Made by a program: the position numbers and the translations under genes. Of a DNA stretch of 64,000 nucleotides, positions 35,101-48,900 are shown piece by piece. How positions within the stretch are numbered: position 1 is the first letter of the stretch; each line of letters opens with the position of its first letter. Source of the DNA: Aphelocoma coerulescens (taxonomy: Eukaryota > Chordata > Aves > Passeriformes > Corvidae); NCBI RefSeq assembly GCF_041296385.1, contig NC_091014.1:53276078-53340077 (forward strand), in the 5' to 3' direction. The notes under the pieces are model-generated. The model saw only the letters and a program-made list of their open reading frames with translations, did no database searches and was not told where the DNA came from.

Positions 35101-38100
35101 AAGGTAAAACTACAATTAGCTCACTAAGAAAAAGTAAAGTTTCTTTGTCCTTTTAAAGATAAACCCATTTTTGTACAAAATTTCATGTGACTGCACAGTT
35201 TGTGGGATTTTTTTTATGGAAGTTTGCCTTGCCTCTTTTACTTTGTATATTTTTCCTCTTTTCTTGTGCTTTTATGAAAGAATGAAATACAAAAGTCTAG
35301 TTCAACGTACACTTAACTATGATATTGTAAACAGAAACATGGGAAATCTGGTAACTAGGTTTTCATGGTGCTCTTATCTTGGACATGTTATATGTAATTG
35401 CAGCTCAGCCACCTTTGTTCTGCGAAGAACTGACAAACGGATACACATACAAAGCCTCACATTTAGGTAAGGACAGAGCAACTGAAATGCTACTAGTGGA
35501 ATCTGTGTTGTGGTATAATGAGCATGGTTGTGATACCTTCATTACATAATGGCCCAACTTGCATATTTTCCTTTGGAGCCTCTTTGCTGTATTAACCATA
35601 TTTTTTCTGCTTAATGGGTCTTCACAGCTCAGCTTCCATTTAAACACAGAACCTCTTTTACAAGGCCTAAGTGCTACAAAACCACCTTTCTATAAATTAA
35701 AGTCAGCCCATTTGTATCTGCATTTGGGAATGGTTCTGAAAGGGTTTTAAAAGAAATCAATTACAGTAATTCATACATATAAAGATGCAACTGCCAACAG
35801 TCAATCCAACTTTTCTTCTCATTATAAGATAAGTGCGAATGCCAGCTTGTTACTATTCCTGGGGTTTTCTCTGCACAGTGATCGTACCATTTTAAGTAGA
35901 AGTGTGGAACATATTTCATGTTTGTCAACGCATTTTTTAGTTCACTTGGATTATGATACCTCTGAAATTGAAGTGCAGCAGCAGTTCCTGAATGATTTAC
36001 CATGTAGACATTTTTACTCTGAATTAGGTTCAACTCATTCTTGTTTACCTCAATCCAAAATTGAATTATATAAAATTGGAATGGGTTCTTATTATTTGGA
36101 ATAAAAACACCCGGGTCATACCGTAATGTAAGAATATTGGTTACTGAACTAACGTGTAGACTGAAACTTATTTAAGCACAAAAAGTTGTTTATAGGTAGA
36201 TCAAGTCTGACATCCTTCATTTCCCCTTCCCACAGCATGGGCACCATCATGGCAAGGAGGTTCATTGGAACCTCTCTGCATAACCCTTGTACACCCTGCA
36301 AAAATAATCATGGTCCCAGTCCTTCAGAGAGCAAGTAATCAATTGCTGCTCTGCAGCAGGGAGCCACACAGCCTTCAGACTACTCAATAGATTGCATGTG
36401 GCAAAAAGGGAACACTGTGCAAAGGGTGCGAATGAGTCATTCGACATTTCAGGTTGACTGAAGTCATTCTGCTACATTTATTTCCAATCTTGATGTGCTA
36501 TCCACACTTGCATATTAAGCAGGATGGGAAGAAAGAGATTCAAATTATTTCCTACAACACATGCATGGAAAACAGCAGACTGCATGTGTGTGAGAATGAG
36601 AGATTACATGCATGAGTGGGTGAACAGCATCATGGGAAGTGCCTTTTCTACCTTCATACAGGAGCAGGCATTCTACATGCAAGCTTGAACACATCTCAGC
36701 AAAAGTATGTTTGAACCTGTGTATCTCTAGGGAACTGATTATAAAGGAAAGATGTTCATTTGCAGCATGCCTGAATAGAGGAATAGAGGTCCCATGAGCA
36801 AACTTCAGGTGATGTGTGTTGTGTTTTCTTTGGCAAACACAAATCTGAACAAGCTGGTCTGTGTACACTTGAAGGGTAGGTATGTGTGCTGTGTGCATGT
36901 GGGTGACAAGGAGCACCCAAGAGCACGAGCAGGTGTCAGCTGAAGCTGGAATTTATACGTTAGTCAAACATCATTAGCAGTGAACCACTTACTTAAGAGA
37001 TTTCCATGGAAAGAATACGTGGCAACCTCTCAAAATATGATCTGGCCTAACACTGTGCTCCTTCACTCCTGCTCGTGCTTCCAGTTTAAAGCACAAGTTC
37101 ACAGGTAGATTTCTTATAGCTCACCCCCAAGTCTGTTTGATCCTTGCATATTCAGCAACTTCAAGCATTAAGCCATTTGAAAGTACAGGCTCGCCTCTGA
37201 GGCTTAGGAGCCTCAGTTCATGCACTTGGGTTTGAAACTCTGGACAAAGACACTGACTCAGCTCTCATTTAAGAAAAATGTACCTTTCCATGTGGAGACA
37301 GATTCTGGTGAAATGCCTCACAGGAAACATTTTCCGAGCATGAAGAGGCAAACATACTTCATGAGATATTCAAGTCCAAGTGATACAGACTCAGTGCTTT
37401 AAAAAGAAGATAATCTCACTGTGAATATGGAATCATTGGGCCACACACGAACTAATTCTTGAGAAGATGAAATATTAGTTGGGTGGGGCAAGCAAAGTGG
37501 TGAAATCTTGCTTCAAGCTAAAAACAGTCTGGCTTGGTTTTGTACAGAGCCATGTACAGATACATTTACATCTAGAAGAACAGACTTGCAGCATGCTGCA
37601 TAGGTAAAGAGCACCACCAGGATCTGTGTTGGGTTTTTTTTTTTTAAATGTGTAAATTATTGTGTCCTTGAAGTTGTTAAGATTTGCTGACTGCATGAAG
37701 CACTGTAGATCCCCCCCACTATTCTGCAAGTTATTGATAGCACACTCAATTAACCTTGGTGAGAGAATACAGAATGGACATTGTCTCTCTCAGTTTCAGT
37801 CATTTTTTGCTCAGTGACACAGTTTGCATACAAACCACTGAGGAGCGGTACTTAAATCTCCAAGTAAAAGTGCTTTAATGAAAACAAAAGTGCACATTCA
37901 TGACATTTGTATTCGTATTAAGCCTTGTATGCTTCATTATCTGAAAGCCTAAACACTGGACCTAGTCATTGCAGATTATGTCCCATTAAGTAGTGAGTGC
38001 AATTCTAGTTCAAAAAGTTTAGAGAAAATGTACTCTTAGATTTGTTTGGCTGGCAACTGCACGCATATTATTGCAATTCCAGTTTATCCACTGTGCTTGT

Positions 38101-38857
38101 ATTGGCTTTGTACAGAAGATAAAATGAAATGAGATGAAAATCCAATATTATTAGTGAGTCCACTTCAAGGCACACTTCTTGAGGAAAAGGTCTTAGCAAG
38201 CACTGGAACTTGTAATGCAGTTAGGGGAGACTCCACACCAAAAGCCTTTGTAAAACCCATGAGAGTTCTAAGCAGCAATGGGAACCCCAGATGTGCTGAG
38301 GATATCACAGCACAGGTAATCAGGGCAGAGGCACAACATGATCTACAACAGCTACAAACCAATTCACAGATCCCCTGAGAACTGGCTTTGGTCCTATCAG
38401 CTCACTTAAGCATGAGAGTACGATTGTTTTACCTTGATTTTGTTCTCAGACTGAGAAATGGGTGTGTACATATTTAAAGAAGCCAGGTGTTACATTCAAC
38501 ATCACATGATGGTCTATGAGGAGAGGAAAATATGCTATTTCTTCCACAACACAATAAAACATCATGCACAGTTGTTCCTACGAGACATGCTCTAGAATAC
38601 ACTGTGCTGGTATCAGTGTTGTCATCTAAGAATCATCTCATGAAGAAGAGTTGAAAGAAAAAAAAATCAGGAAATTGATATCTTACTTGTTGAACTTTCT
38701 TGTATAGTCTGTTGGACTACTTACTGTAACTGTGTTACATCTTTTCTCCTTAGCCTTTCACTGTCTTTCCTATCCATAAGGCAAATTACTTGAGGCAAAT
38801 GGCTTTTTTCCATATGGTGCTCCATAACAAAAACCAGTGGGTCAGAGCTGTCTATGG
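29171..38857. other. Non-coding region, no gene recognised
   Basis: Probably GRAP2 first intron or 5' flank. Small local repeats are present (AATTGTTGTAAGT twice near 30675-30700, a 33-bp tandem duplication at 32416-32484, AAATTGGGAAAGAATAC twice near 34325-34362). 33130-33360 looks like a candidate conserved non-coding element. I see no convincing exon. Confidence 0.45.
32416..32484. repeat. Imperfect tandem duplication of about 33 bp
   Basis: AAAACTTTCTTCTCCTTGCT... at 32416-32448 is repeated as AAAACTTTCTTCTCTTTGCT... at 32451-32484. Both copies end in TTCAGAG, with only two or three differences. Confidence 0.85.
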
Positions 38858-38945
38858 AATCCTACAATAAAGAGATGAAAAGGGATTTGTGATGATCCTG
38901 CAGTTTAAGCCCCTGCCCACAGCAGGGTTAATTTTGAAATCACAC
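38858..38945 (-). mobile_element. CR1 3'-end fragment
   Basis: TATGGAATCCTACAATAAAG followed by AAAAGGGATTTGTGATGATC and CCCCTGCCCACAGCAGGGTT matches the reverse complement of the avian CR1 3' region (ATAGAATC ... GGAAGGGACCTTTGATGATCATC ... CCCCTGCCCACAGCAGGGTT). Truncated and diverged. Confidence 0.6.
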
Positions 38946-41900
38946 AAAATGAGAATGTAACCTCATCTTTCTACAGTGACTACTCTAATGAAACACAAGT
39001 CTCATTCAGGCAATGATATAAATTGTACACATGCCTAGAACAAAGACATATGGAAATCATTTAGGTAGAAGATCTGCATTAAATTATTTGAGATTTCCTT
39101 TTCCAATATGCATTTATAAGATGGTATTGACTGCAGTGTTAGACTCCAGTTATAAAGCACATATTATCAAAACACACTAAAATGAGGAGATCATTACAAT
39201 CATTATTTCCTGACTTCAGTGTGCTGAAGACCCTCATAATGTAGTTTCAAAAATCTGATTATTTGTAGATGGAATTCAGGAAACAATGCAAAAGAGGAAA
39301 GAACGGTAAAATTCCAAACTGGAAAAAAAAATTACTAGGCACAGTGGAAAACACTACCTGTCATACAGCCTTCAAGAAGGTGTTTGTCTTCTACATACTT
39401 AGAAAGTCTTCAGAAGAAAGCTTTGAGAGCCACAAACTGTAGGAACTGTGCAGCTCTCGCCCTTTGAGATGCATTGTGAATGTGGTAAGGGCTCTGCAGT
39501 GGGAAAACTGCCAGTGGCAGGAATTACTTGTCACAAGACTTAAACAAGGCCCTGGTACAAGGAGACTTAACACAGCAAAACAGGGATTAATGTGATTACT
39601 TCCATGATGAATAAGATGATTTTTTTCCAAAGTTTATCAACACTGCAATTCTGCTTTCATACGAAAAAAAAATCAAAACCCTATTACACTCACCGCACTT
39701 CCATTTTCTGCTCAGGTCTCTATCAGTTTCTTGCACTCGTATCTACTTTACTGGCATTCAGATTTAAGGATTGCAACGTTCAGATTCATTACTACTGCAT
39801 GTCTTGCTACATTTGATAACGGGAGGCTGTCTCTTTTGCCTTGACAGATGAGCCTTGCTTTTTAGTTTAGCTTTACAAAAACGATTATACTTAATAAAGT
39901 GATCATCTTTGTAAAAGAAGCTAATCTACAAATATCCAGAAAGCATTCACTGAATTTTGGGATACTCTTTTCTTGGTTGCTCTGTCTGATGGTGGTTGGA
40001 CTTTGCTCATCTCTACAACTTAGAAAGGAAAGCGGTAGATGCTCAGCCCTTCCGAAGCTTGAGTCAATTAAGCATCTAAGACTGCAGAGCAGAAGTTGAT
40101 GCATTCAAAACTACTTCCTAAAAATATCATGCCAGGATTTAGACTGAAAAGGAGAACAACATTTCAAAAGAACATTCTGCTCAAAAGTAAAAAAATATTT
40201 CAAGCAATAAAGTTAAATTAAACATACAAACAAAACTGTTCGAAACAGCAGTAATTCATTAGGAAAATAACCACTGCTCATTTCAAGAGATTCCCAATGC
40301 ATTTCACAAATTATGAATTATATTCAGACTCACATTGTGTATCTGGTATCCTGATAGGCTCCATCAGGGTGGGGATGCAGCAGTGCTGGGCATGGACCAC
40401 ACACTGCTGTATAGCTTCTCCCCGGTGTGTTTTAAAGAATTACAGCTGTTCCTTTGTCTTCACTTGGTAGAACTACCCAGAACTTTAATTAAGAAGCCCT
40501 ATTATGAGCTCTGGCATTTTTTCCTGCATTGAAAATAACACTTCTCTGGATATGCCTGGTATGGGTTAGCTGAACTGGTAAGTCTGAATGTTAAAATATG
40601 ATGACTGTGTCCTTTGAACCCAGCTTTACTCTGGAGGGCACCTCTAGTTTGGTTGCTGCTTTCCCTGACTCTTTATTCCTTCACCTAACAATGAAATCCA
40701 TCCTCCAGTGCTTTTCAGCGGTGCACAGCAGGTTAGGAGCAGAAGCAACAACTGCCCAATTAAAATCGAAATGTCAGATATGCAGAAGGCAAACTATAAT
40801 CAAACTGACCTACCTGGGTTACCAGGGCAAAATGCCTTTAGGCTTATGTAATTAGCCAAAGGATAATTGATGACCACAGGCAATCAACCTACAGATGCGG
40901 GTCTCATGTGCAAGAAATGTGCTTGGGCACATCATTCAGTATTGACTCAGAGAAAAGGGCTTCACTTTGTTTGAGTCACTAAAACCACCTCCTAAAGCAC
41001 TGAGGGTTTCCTTAGAAATCTCCCCGAAATTACCAGCTGAAATCACAAAGTGCTTAGAAGACTCAAAGCCGTGGTCACAAGTGTGCAACCATTCCCAGTG
41101 TCTCTGTAAGTTATGGTATGCAAGGAATGGTAAAAACTGTTTAGCTGGTTGTGGAGAGGAAAGGATCCTTCAGTTAAGGGTGGTGCCCTGACTATTTATT
41201 ACTGTAAGACATTTAAAATAAAAGCAGGTGTGGGGAGCTTTAAGGCACTACCAAAAAGACAGAAATCAAGCCAGAAAAAGGATTTTTTTATTCTGGAGTA
41301 CTAAAACAACTGCCCTGGGACAACATTGGGAGAGAGTTCCTCATCTTTCCTCCCTTCTACTTCCCACTCTTCCTTTACCCATCTCCTTAGAATGTGAGCT
41401 TGCTGAGGCCTGGGTTTTCCTTCTGCTATGACTTTTGCATCTCAAGAACTGATGTGCTTAGTTGGTTTTCTTTTTCTTTTTTACATCAAGACAGCTTAAA
41501 AAATTCCCAATGGAATTATTACCTACCTGTTAGAGGTACACCTCCAAGGAGGCATATTGCATTGGCCACAGCTAGCCACAATGCCATGAAATCACCTGTG
41601 CCTTCTCTTCCCTGAGACTCCATACTGAGCAATACATCTAGAGTAAACCACTCGACTACTAAAGCACTGCTTGTTTTTGGCAAGGAAGGTATAACCCCTA
41701 GGAGTACAGAGCATCCAATGTCAACAGCATCTGAAAGTCAGTTGAAGCTTTTCTGTAAAAGAACTAATTAATAATAAAGCTCAGGATGCTTTAAGAACTG
41801 GCTCTCAAAAGCCCTGGAGATTTAAGAAAGTATTTCTAAACCCATTCTCCAGCTGCAGTTATTAATTAATGATTCATTTCTACAGCCATCATCTTGTGCT

Positions 41901-44900
41901 TGCTTCAACCCTGCTTGCTCCAGTGACTTCAACAGTCAAGGGGAACAGACAGAACAATGTTGAAAACTAGTTAAAAAACAAAAATAAAATTAATTAGTAT
42001 GTACTACGGGGGTACTTGCCATGTCTGTGTACCTTCAGCTGATCTGAGTTTTGAACTTAAAATACAGGTTCAGTGGTTTTCCTATGTATGAGAAGCACAG
42101 CATATATTAAGAATTACAGCATTAACTCTACAGGCAAATAATCAATTTCCTGAGACGTTACACGTAAATCTATTAATTAATTTACTAAGTAAAATTATTC
42201 TTAAATATGGGTTCTTTAAGAAACTTGACACTTTGGGTTTGCTCTTTCATTTGTTTTTATAGCCACAATAATGGAATAATTGATCCAGATTTTTAGTCTA
42301 CTTAAAGATCACAGAAATCTCGTGTAGACAATACATGATGATTTTTTCCATTTTTTTTTTACCTTTATGATACTTTTTATTATAAAATTTCCCTTCAAAC
42401 AACCCCTGGAGTTTAATTTATTCCTTGAGATGATGCTACAAATGAAGCTTTCAAGACACCTGAACTGCCCACAGTTAGAATGGTCCTTTCAAAATGGTCA
42501 TCACTTCACACCAGGATTCTCAGTAGACAGAAGAACATCCACCATCTTTCCACAGGAACAGTTGGCTTCACTTCTGTTGGAAACAGAGAGAAGCAGCTGC
42601 TGCTTGGAATGAGGAAACTCTGTGAGCAGCAGTGCCAGCCCCACTGAGAACTGCCTTGCTGTGATGTCGTGGGAAAGGAAAAATATTTTCTTGAAGATCA
42701 TTTAAAGCTAATCTGACAGCACAAACATGCAGAGAATATCACTAGGGAATGGGTTTGTTACAGCAAATGGAGAAGAGAGCATTAAACCATTCAGGCACAT
42801 AGTACAGATGCCATACTTGGGGTACAGGACATAGCAATATAGGCTATGTCAAATCAGTAGGCAAAGGATGCAGGTGCTGCACATGGCCTCTGCTGAGGGT
42901 AATGACATGATTATGACAACACTGATGTAATTTTTTGCAATGTAATATTGCAGGTCATTCACCCCCTTCTACTAAGAATGTAGCAGGACTTGATGGCTTC
43001 AATGAATTAAGATTCATTTTCTGTCTAAGATGGGAAAGTATTTACAGACTCAGTTCTCTTTGAGAGCTGAGTAAATTGGGAGATTTTTTTGTTTTGATGG
43101 ATTTAATCTCAGAGATCTGTTACACCATTAGAATTATCAAGAAAGTGCAGTCCAAGCAGTGTAATGATAATGCAGCTTGAAACTTGATAATACCACTTGA
43201 AACTGTAAACTAATCTCCCTGACAGAATTAGAAAGTGTTTGTTCCATCCCTGTGTAGAGCTCTGCACACTTGGTTCATAGAGGGTTTGGTCACCTTTCTC
43301 AGAATCAATATTTTTGACCACTACTAGGGAAGAGTACTGGGTGTGACAGACAAATGGTCTGATGTGGTACAGCAAGTGCCATGTACAAACAGTGAGAGAG
43401 AAGCCTCCAGTGTCCTGGCTTTAGACACTGTACACTTCGCATGAAAAACAATTACCAGAGCCCGATTACATACAGAGGCGATTTCAGAAGTTGGTCCACA
43501 TCCTGAAATAATCCCTGTTTAGATTGCAAGGTTATGGAGAGTTTCTCCTGTGCCAGAACTCAGTTGTATCTTGGAGTGCCTATGACCTGGAAACATGATG
43601 GCACTTATGTAGCTAGATTTTAAAAATAAAAAAGGAATGCCAGAGTTCCAAGGGTTTAAGTTTGTACTCTATGAGTTACTGGTAGATTTTTCATGATGAG
43701 ATAATAAAATAAAAAAAAAATGGGGAACTGGAAAGGAAAGACTAGAGAATGTAAGGCATACAGTGCCTCCAGGGGAAAAAATGGCATGTTATTAGTACTG
43801 TACACTGCTCCAAAAAGATAAAGCCATATATAAAAAAAGACTGAGTTGGGGAGAGAGAGGAAGGACGGATCTTAGAGTTCCAAGAGAGGTAAAAAAGAAT
43901 TTCATCATTGCACATGATGTTCACTTAGCCATTCAACTAATTTTCTTCTATCTCATAATATTTTGCAGTACTGACCTCTGATTTTAGTGCCAGGATAACA
44001 TGTCCAGTCTTAGCAAGCTTATTCTGCAAAGACTAGTCCCTCCTGCTTAGATATTCTTTAAAAGGTACTTTAGCACAGTTCTCCAATTAGCAGAACAATT
44101 AAAAAAAAAAAAAAAATAAGGCTACAGGAAGAATTCAGACCCTTCCAAACCACTTTTTTTTTCATTCTCATCTATCTGAAATCCTTCTAGAAACAGTATT
44201 GACAGCAACTATGCTCCAGAGATAGCATTCTGGGCTAACGTCAAAAGAAAAGAAAGATGCCCTTCCTCTCCACCAGATTCCCCAGCTGGGTAAGTTCAAC
44301 ATCCCTGGGACAGTAGTGATCAAACATCAGAAGCATTTGAGTATAATATCAGCCCCCTAAAAGGGCTGTCCCATGGGAATTAGTCTGTGTCTTGAACCAT
44401 GAAAATGACAGTACACACATTTGTTAGCCTAGCTGATGTCACTACCAGTTCTACTCATGTTTGTGCAAGTCTCTTTCCCTTCCCCCCTTTAAAAAAGCGC
44501 TCATTTGAAATCATATTTAGAATTAAATTATCACTATAAAATGCAGAAAAAACAAGTCAGCCTTGTTTAGTGGTGAAAAAAGAAGAGCAGGAATCCATTT
44601 TCCAAGTCCAGCTCAGCTGAAGATTTGCTGTGCATTCCTAGGAAGTCATTTCACCTCTCTGCACTGTAGGACACATTTAAAAAGTGCAGTGCAGCCATAC
44701 ATGGAGATATTTCAATGGAATGGGGTGCCAAAATCCATAATACTGCCATCTCAGGGGAGCAGTTTATTTTTGCAGATTGTCAAGTTAGGCTGGTACAGTT
44801 TTAGTGCTTCTGTCATCTCAGTGTCATCACACCCATGTACATAGGCCTGATTATATTTATAAAGTGAGAGCATTCACACTCACCTGTCTTAAAAGCTGGG

Positions 44901-45206
44901 CAAAATGCCCATCAATAGGCAAAAATGTGTGTAGACATTAAGATGAAAGGCTTGTGCAGGAAAGAGAAAGTTACTGATGGTAATATACTTCCTTTCCTGC
45001 TGGCCAAATATACAAAGAATGGTGGAAAGCTAACCTAAAAAGACTAGGAAGACTCCTTCAAGGGAGCTTACAAAACAAAGATTTTTGAAAGAGATCAAGG
45101 GACTTATGGACAACATTTGTCCTGACTGAAATATGGCTGGTAGTCAGCCCTGAGCTTTAGATCAAGTGTGTTGCAATCATTATATTGAATATACATGCGG
45201 CATTTT
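38946..45206. other. Non-coding region, no gene recognised
   Basis: Only short conflicting ORFs and A/T-rich runs (for example an A run at 44101-44117). I recognise no repeat family or exon. Confidence 0.45.
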
Positions 45207-45300
45207 GGGACGTGGCTTAGCAGTGAACACGGCAGTGCTGGGTTAATGGTCAGACTCAACTTTAAGAGGCTTCTCCAACCTTAGTAATTCTATGATTCCA
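45207..45300 (+). mobile_element. CR1 LINE 3' end
   Basis: GGGACGTGGCTTAGCAGTGA, then ACGGCAGTGCTGGGTTAATGG, then CTTCTCCAACCTTAGTAATTCTATGATTC: a clear avian CR1 3' UTR ending in the characteristic ATTCTATG motif. Severely 5'-truncated, as most CR1 copies are. Confidence 0.9.
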
Positions 45301-45573
45301 TTTAGCAATTTGAGGAACTGAAAAAAGACAGAATTGGTACATTCTTCTTAGACCAAAACCAGACTCTGGAGATGAGGAAGAAAGGTAGAAGAAATCAGGG
45401 CCTTATTATATTATAAAAATCTAAGCAAACAAAAATGAGCCCCAAAGACATAGGCATATCAACTGTTGGTAGCAATATTTCCTTACTTGTCAAATATATG
45501 GCATTTTGTCAGCCACAGTGGGTAGGTTCTTCTAACTAATACCAGAGAATGAATTTTCCAGTGAGTGTATTTT

Positions 45574-45632
45574 ATTGTGTGTGTGTGTGTGTGTATATAT
45601 ATGCATATATATATACACATACCTACATACTT
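45574..45632. repeat. Compound (GT)n(AT)n microsatellite
   Basis: About ten GT units followed by ATATATATGCATATATATATACAC. The second half is self-complementary. Confidence 0.9.
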
Positions 45633-46129
45633 TTATATCTTACAACTCCACTAAAAGGAGAATTTCAAATTAAAATACTGTTAAGAGAAGAAACACAGGG
45701 AAGAGAATGAAGATAGTTTTCATTGTATCAGACAATAAAAATAAACCAAAGAGACTGCCTACAGCAGTAGTTCCAGAGCTATGGCTTAATAGCAACCTCT
45801 CACCTGCCAGACTTTCAGATATTGCTTGTGGCTAAAGAAAGCTGCTGTCAAGCTGCAAGTCGCTTGGGAAGGCAAAGTGTAACATTGTGCAGAGGACACT
45901 GCAACTGCACTGCTGGCCCTTGAATCAGCAAAAACGGAGGGCATTTGGTGTATGGTTGCAAGAGTAAATGTAAATCATGGGTGAAAAAAAGAATTCCACG
46001 TGACCAGGTAAAGGAAGACAAAGTTTGAAGAGGAAAGTAACGTCTCTTACGAGAGTAATGGCTATAACTTACAGAAATCAGAAAAGCTTGGGACCCTCTA
46101 CACCTTATGCAAACTAAAGTAAGAAGGCC

Positions 46130-46180
46130 TAAGAGATCAGGACAAACAGCTTATTTGAGCAGCAGAGCCCTGGTTTTCTG
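46130..46180. repeat. Direct-repeat copy A (partner at 47158-47206)
   Basis: TAAGAGATCAGGACAAACAG through AGCAGCAGAGCCCTGGTT recurs about 1 kb downstream with only a few substitutions. It belongs to no repeat family I know. Confidence 0.85.
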
Positions 46181-47157
46181 TAAGTTGCCTGTTTTGCCCA
46201 GGCAGATCCTTCAGTCTTAAAAATTTTAGGAGATGAAGGGTGTGGTAGAGATGAAAGCAAATTCAAAATCTAGACAACAAAACTAAGCTAAATTTAGCTG
46301 TGTAAATTTCACACTGCATGTCCATCCATCTCCAGGTTATTCTGCTTTCTTGATAAAAACAGGAACGACAGTGCTATTCTGTGCTTAATCTCTTATCCAT
46401 GGGGTTGTCAAGTTCAAATGCAAGAATGAAATAAAAATAAATATCACTAAATAGGAAAGTAAAGGGAATTGCTTCACTGCAAGAGCAACAGCATTTGTTA
46501 ATTGAGCCACTGCTAAGGAAGCAGGTTTCCTCCCTGTCTGTTCCACAACTCATTTTGCCATCACATCATAGCCAGAGGTTTTGTCCTATTCAGAAACCTG
46601 GGAGCAGAGGCTAAAGCATGAGTGTCTCTCTTGTCCACTTTCAAGTGGATAACTGGCATTGCTGGCAGCATCACCTACGGTCTTCCATGCCAAAACATAA
46701 CTGGTAGGCAACTCTTTCTCATCCCAAAACCCAGTTCCTCCTGCCATGCCCATTTACTAAAAGCTCAATCATCATTATTAAACCTTTCTTCCCCAGACAA
46801 TTATAAATGTGACAGGCTCTCCTGCTGCTGCTGAAGAGACTTTAGATTATTGTTTTTTCTAAGAAAATTTTGTACTGATAGGATGCTACTAAATCATGTC
46901 TTGGAGACTGATTTTTGCTCCTTTTGCTCCTACAAGACAAGTATTATGAACTTTGCACACACAAACACACATGAAACACATGCAAGACCCTGCCATACAG
47001 CTCTATAGCACTCCAGTCTAAAGATGTGTCTCATAACGATATTGCCTGTTATGGTTACAGGGCATCAAAAAGCTTTACAACAACATTAAAAAGCAATTGA
47101 GGAAAAATTACACTCATGTCTGACCCCTTGAGAAACCACCACATTTCACAGAAGACG

Positions 47158-47206
47158 TAAGAGACCAGGACAAACAGCTTACTTTAGCAGCAGAGCCCTG
47201 GTTCTG
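47158..47206. repeat. Direct-repeat copy B (partner at 46130-46180)
   Basis: TAAGAGACCAGGACAAACAG through AGCAGCAGAGCCCTGGTT; near-identical to copy A in the same orientation. Confidence 0.85.
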
Positions 47207-48699
47207 ACCAAAAGGAGGGTCAACAATGCCAAACCCTAGTTGCCAGAAGCATTTTTCTTTCTAGGCATGTTGCGCCTTTTGGTATGATCACATTGGGTGT
47301 CTCAGAGACACAATAGCCTGATCTCTGCTAGAGCAACCTTAAATTTTCTGGGAAAACTGGTTATTTCTTTGCTTTGTGCTTGTGACTAACAAAAAAAAAT
47401 TCCCATTTATTTTTTTCTTTGCTCTGTTCCAATAAATACACTCCTCCTGAGCACAGTCCTGATCCCCCACTGACATGGAGAAAAAGCTGATGCACCTGTG
47501 GTGGAAAAGAAAACACACTGAATCTCAAGCCTTGCAGCTAAGACCTTACTTGTTTAACTCTGTAGAAAATGAGATGCTAATTTAGCCAATGCATCTACCC
47601 ATAAAACTTGATAGCAAAAGAAGTAAGCACCCAAGCAGATCTGTACCTTTGTGGCAGGTGGTTACACTCTGGTCTTTCAGGATCTGTGATGACACAAAAC
47701 AGTGGGGGAATGGCACGAGTCTCATAACAACCTATCTTCAGCACAAATGCTTAGCAAGGGCCAGAGTCTGAGGAGACATGTGGGACACACAAGTCCCAGC
47801 CCAGCATCTCAGCCTCTCCTTCATGAAGCGCAGCCAATCAAACTGCTAGGGTACAAACCACAAACCACGCAGAACTCACAGTCACAGCAGCTTATTGAGC
47901 CGGGTATGGGACTCAGCTTAGTGTGGTTTTACTCTCTTACTGCGAGGGAAACTGTTTGAGAGCAGTTTCTCTGAATGCTACAGCTGTGCTGGGGCACCTC
48001 ATAGCTTGCTCAATGCTCAGTTATTTAATCTATCTGTCTGGAAAACACTGGCCCCTTCAAATATTAGTAGTGACCCCCAAGAGCAAGCCATCACAGGTGT
48101 CCTAAAATACACCCTCTTCTCTGTTATGGGGGGACAGCAGTGGCCATAAGCCATCAGCACGTGAATTTGTGGAGCACCTCTCCTGCCACACACCCCCTGT
48201 GACGTGAGAGAGTCCATGGGTGTATATACACAGAGCACCCGTAAGCCTGGATCTCCATAAGCAAATGCAGGCGAATGCAAGAACCATCTTGTGCCTGTGT
48301 AAGCACAGGCCAAGAGGGAGTTTATATGAGAGGAACTAGGATTTCACCAGATTCTGCAGTGTGAACCAGGGGGCTGCCTTCAAGCTGTGAGAAAAAGATC
48401 TATAAAAATGTGATTCTTACAAGAACACAGAAAAGCCACATTTACTTATTTAGTTGTTACACATTTGCTTATTTAGTTGTTGCATCAGTTTGGTTTCTAG
48501 CAGGAATGTATTGCGGTGGCCTGGACAAGAGTGACTGTTGTCTGCTCTGGGTAGTAACGGTTTGCCTGGCCTGTCACTACCATCTTTCAGAGGGTAAAAT
48601 ACTTATGGATGTAAAATAAAACTTTCTTCTCAGGTGAGAGCACTAAGCCGCTCCCCTCACAACCCTACACACGACAGAAGAGTTCGCCCACCCCTCACA

Positions 48700-48900
48700 G
48701 CAGGGGCCGTAAGGCGGGGGCGGAGCCTAGCGAATGATTGACAGCCCCTCTGGCTGCAGGTACCCTGTGGGGGAAGGGAGGCAGTATTCTGATTGGGCTA
48801 GGAGAGAAAGGGGCGGAGCGTGTGCAGGTGATTGGCAGCAGGTTGACTCTCCCGGGACAAAAGGGCGAGATAAGGAGAGGGTGGTGCTTGTGGTGTGAGT
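48700..48900. promoter_or_regulatory. GC-box / inverted-CCAAT cluster, candidate promoter between GRAP2 and ENTHD1
   Basis: Two copies of GGGGCGGAGC (48717-48726 and 48810-48819; Sp1-type) are each followed after 9-10 nt by GATTGRCAGC (48736-48745, 48830-48839; the second holds a perfect inverted CCAAT, ATTGG). A further ATTGG is at 48792-48796 and a GATAAGG motif at 48869-48875. The segment is the most CpG-rich stretch between 22 and 64 kb. It lies between minus-strand GRAP2 and plus-strand ENTHD1 remains, so it could drive either or both. No TATA box or firm first exon was found. Confidence 0.5.

Noticed and set aside
36545..36916. 123-codon minus-strand ORF rich in His and Cys
   Set aside because: Composition reflects local ACAC/CATG-rich sequence; there is no spaced zinc-finger pattern.
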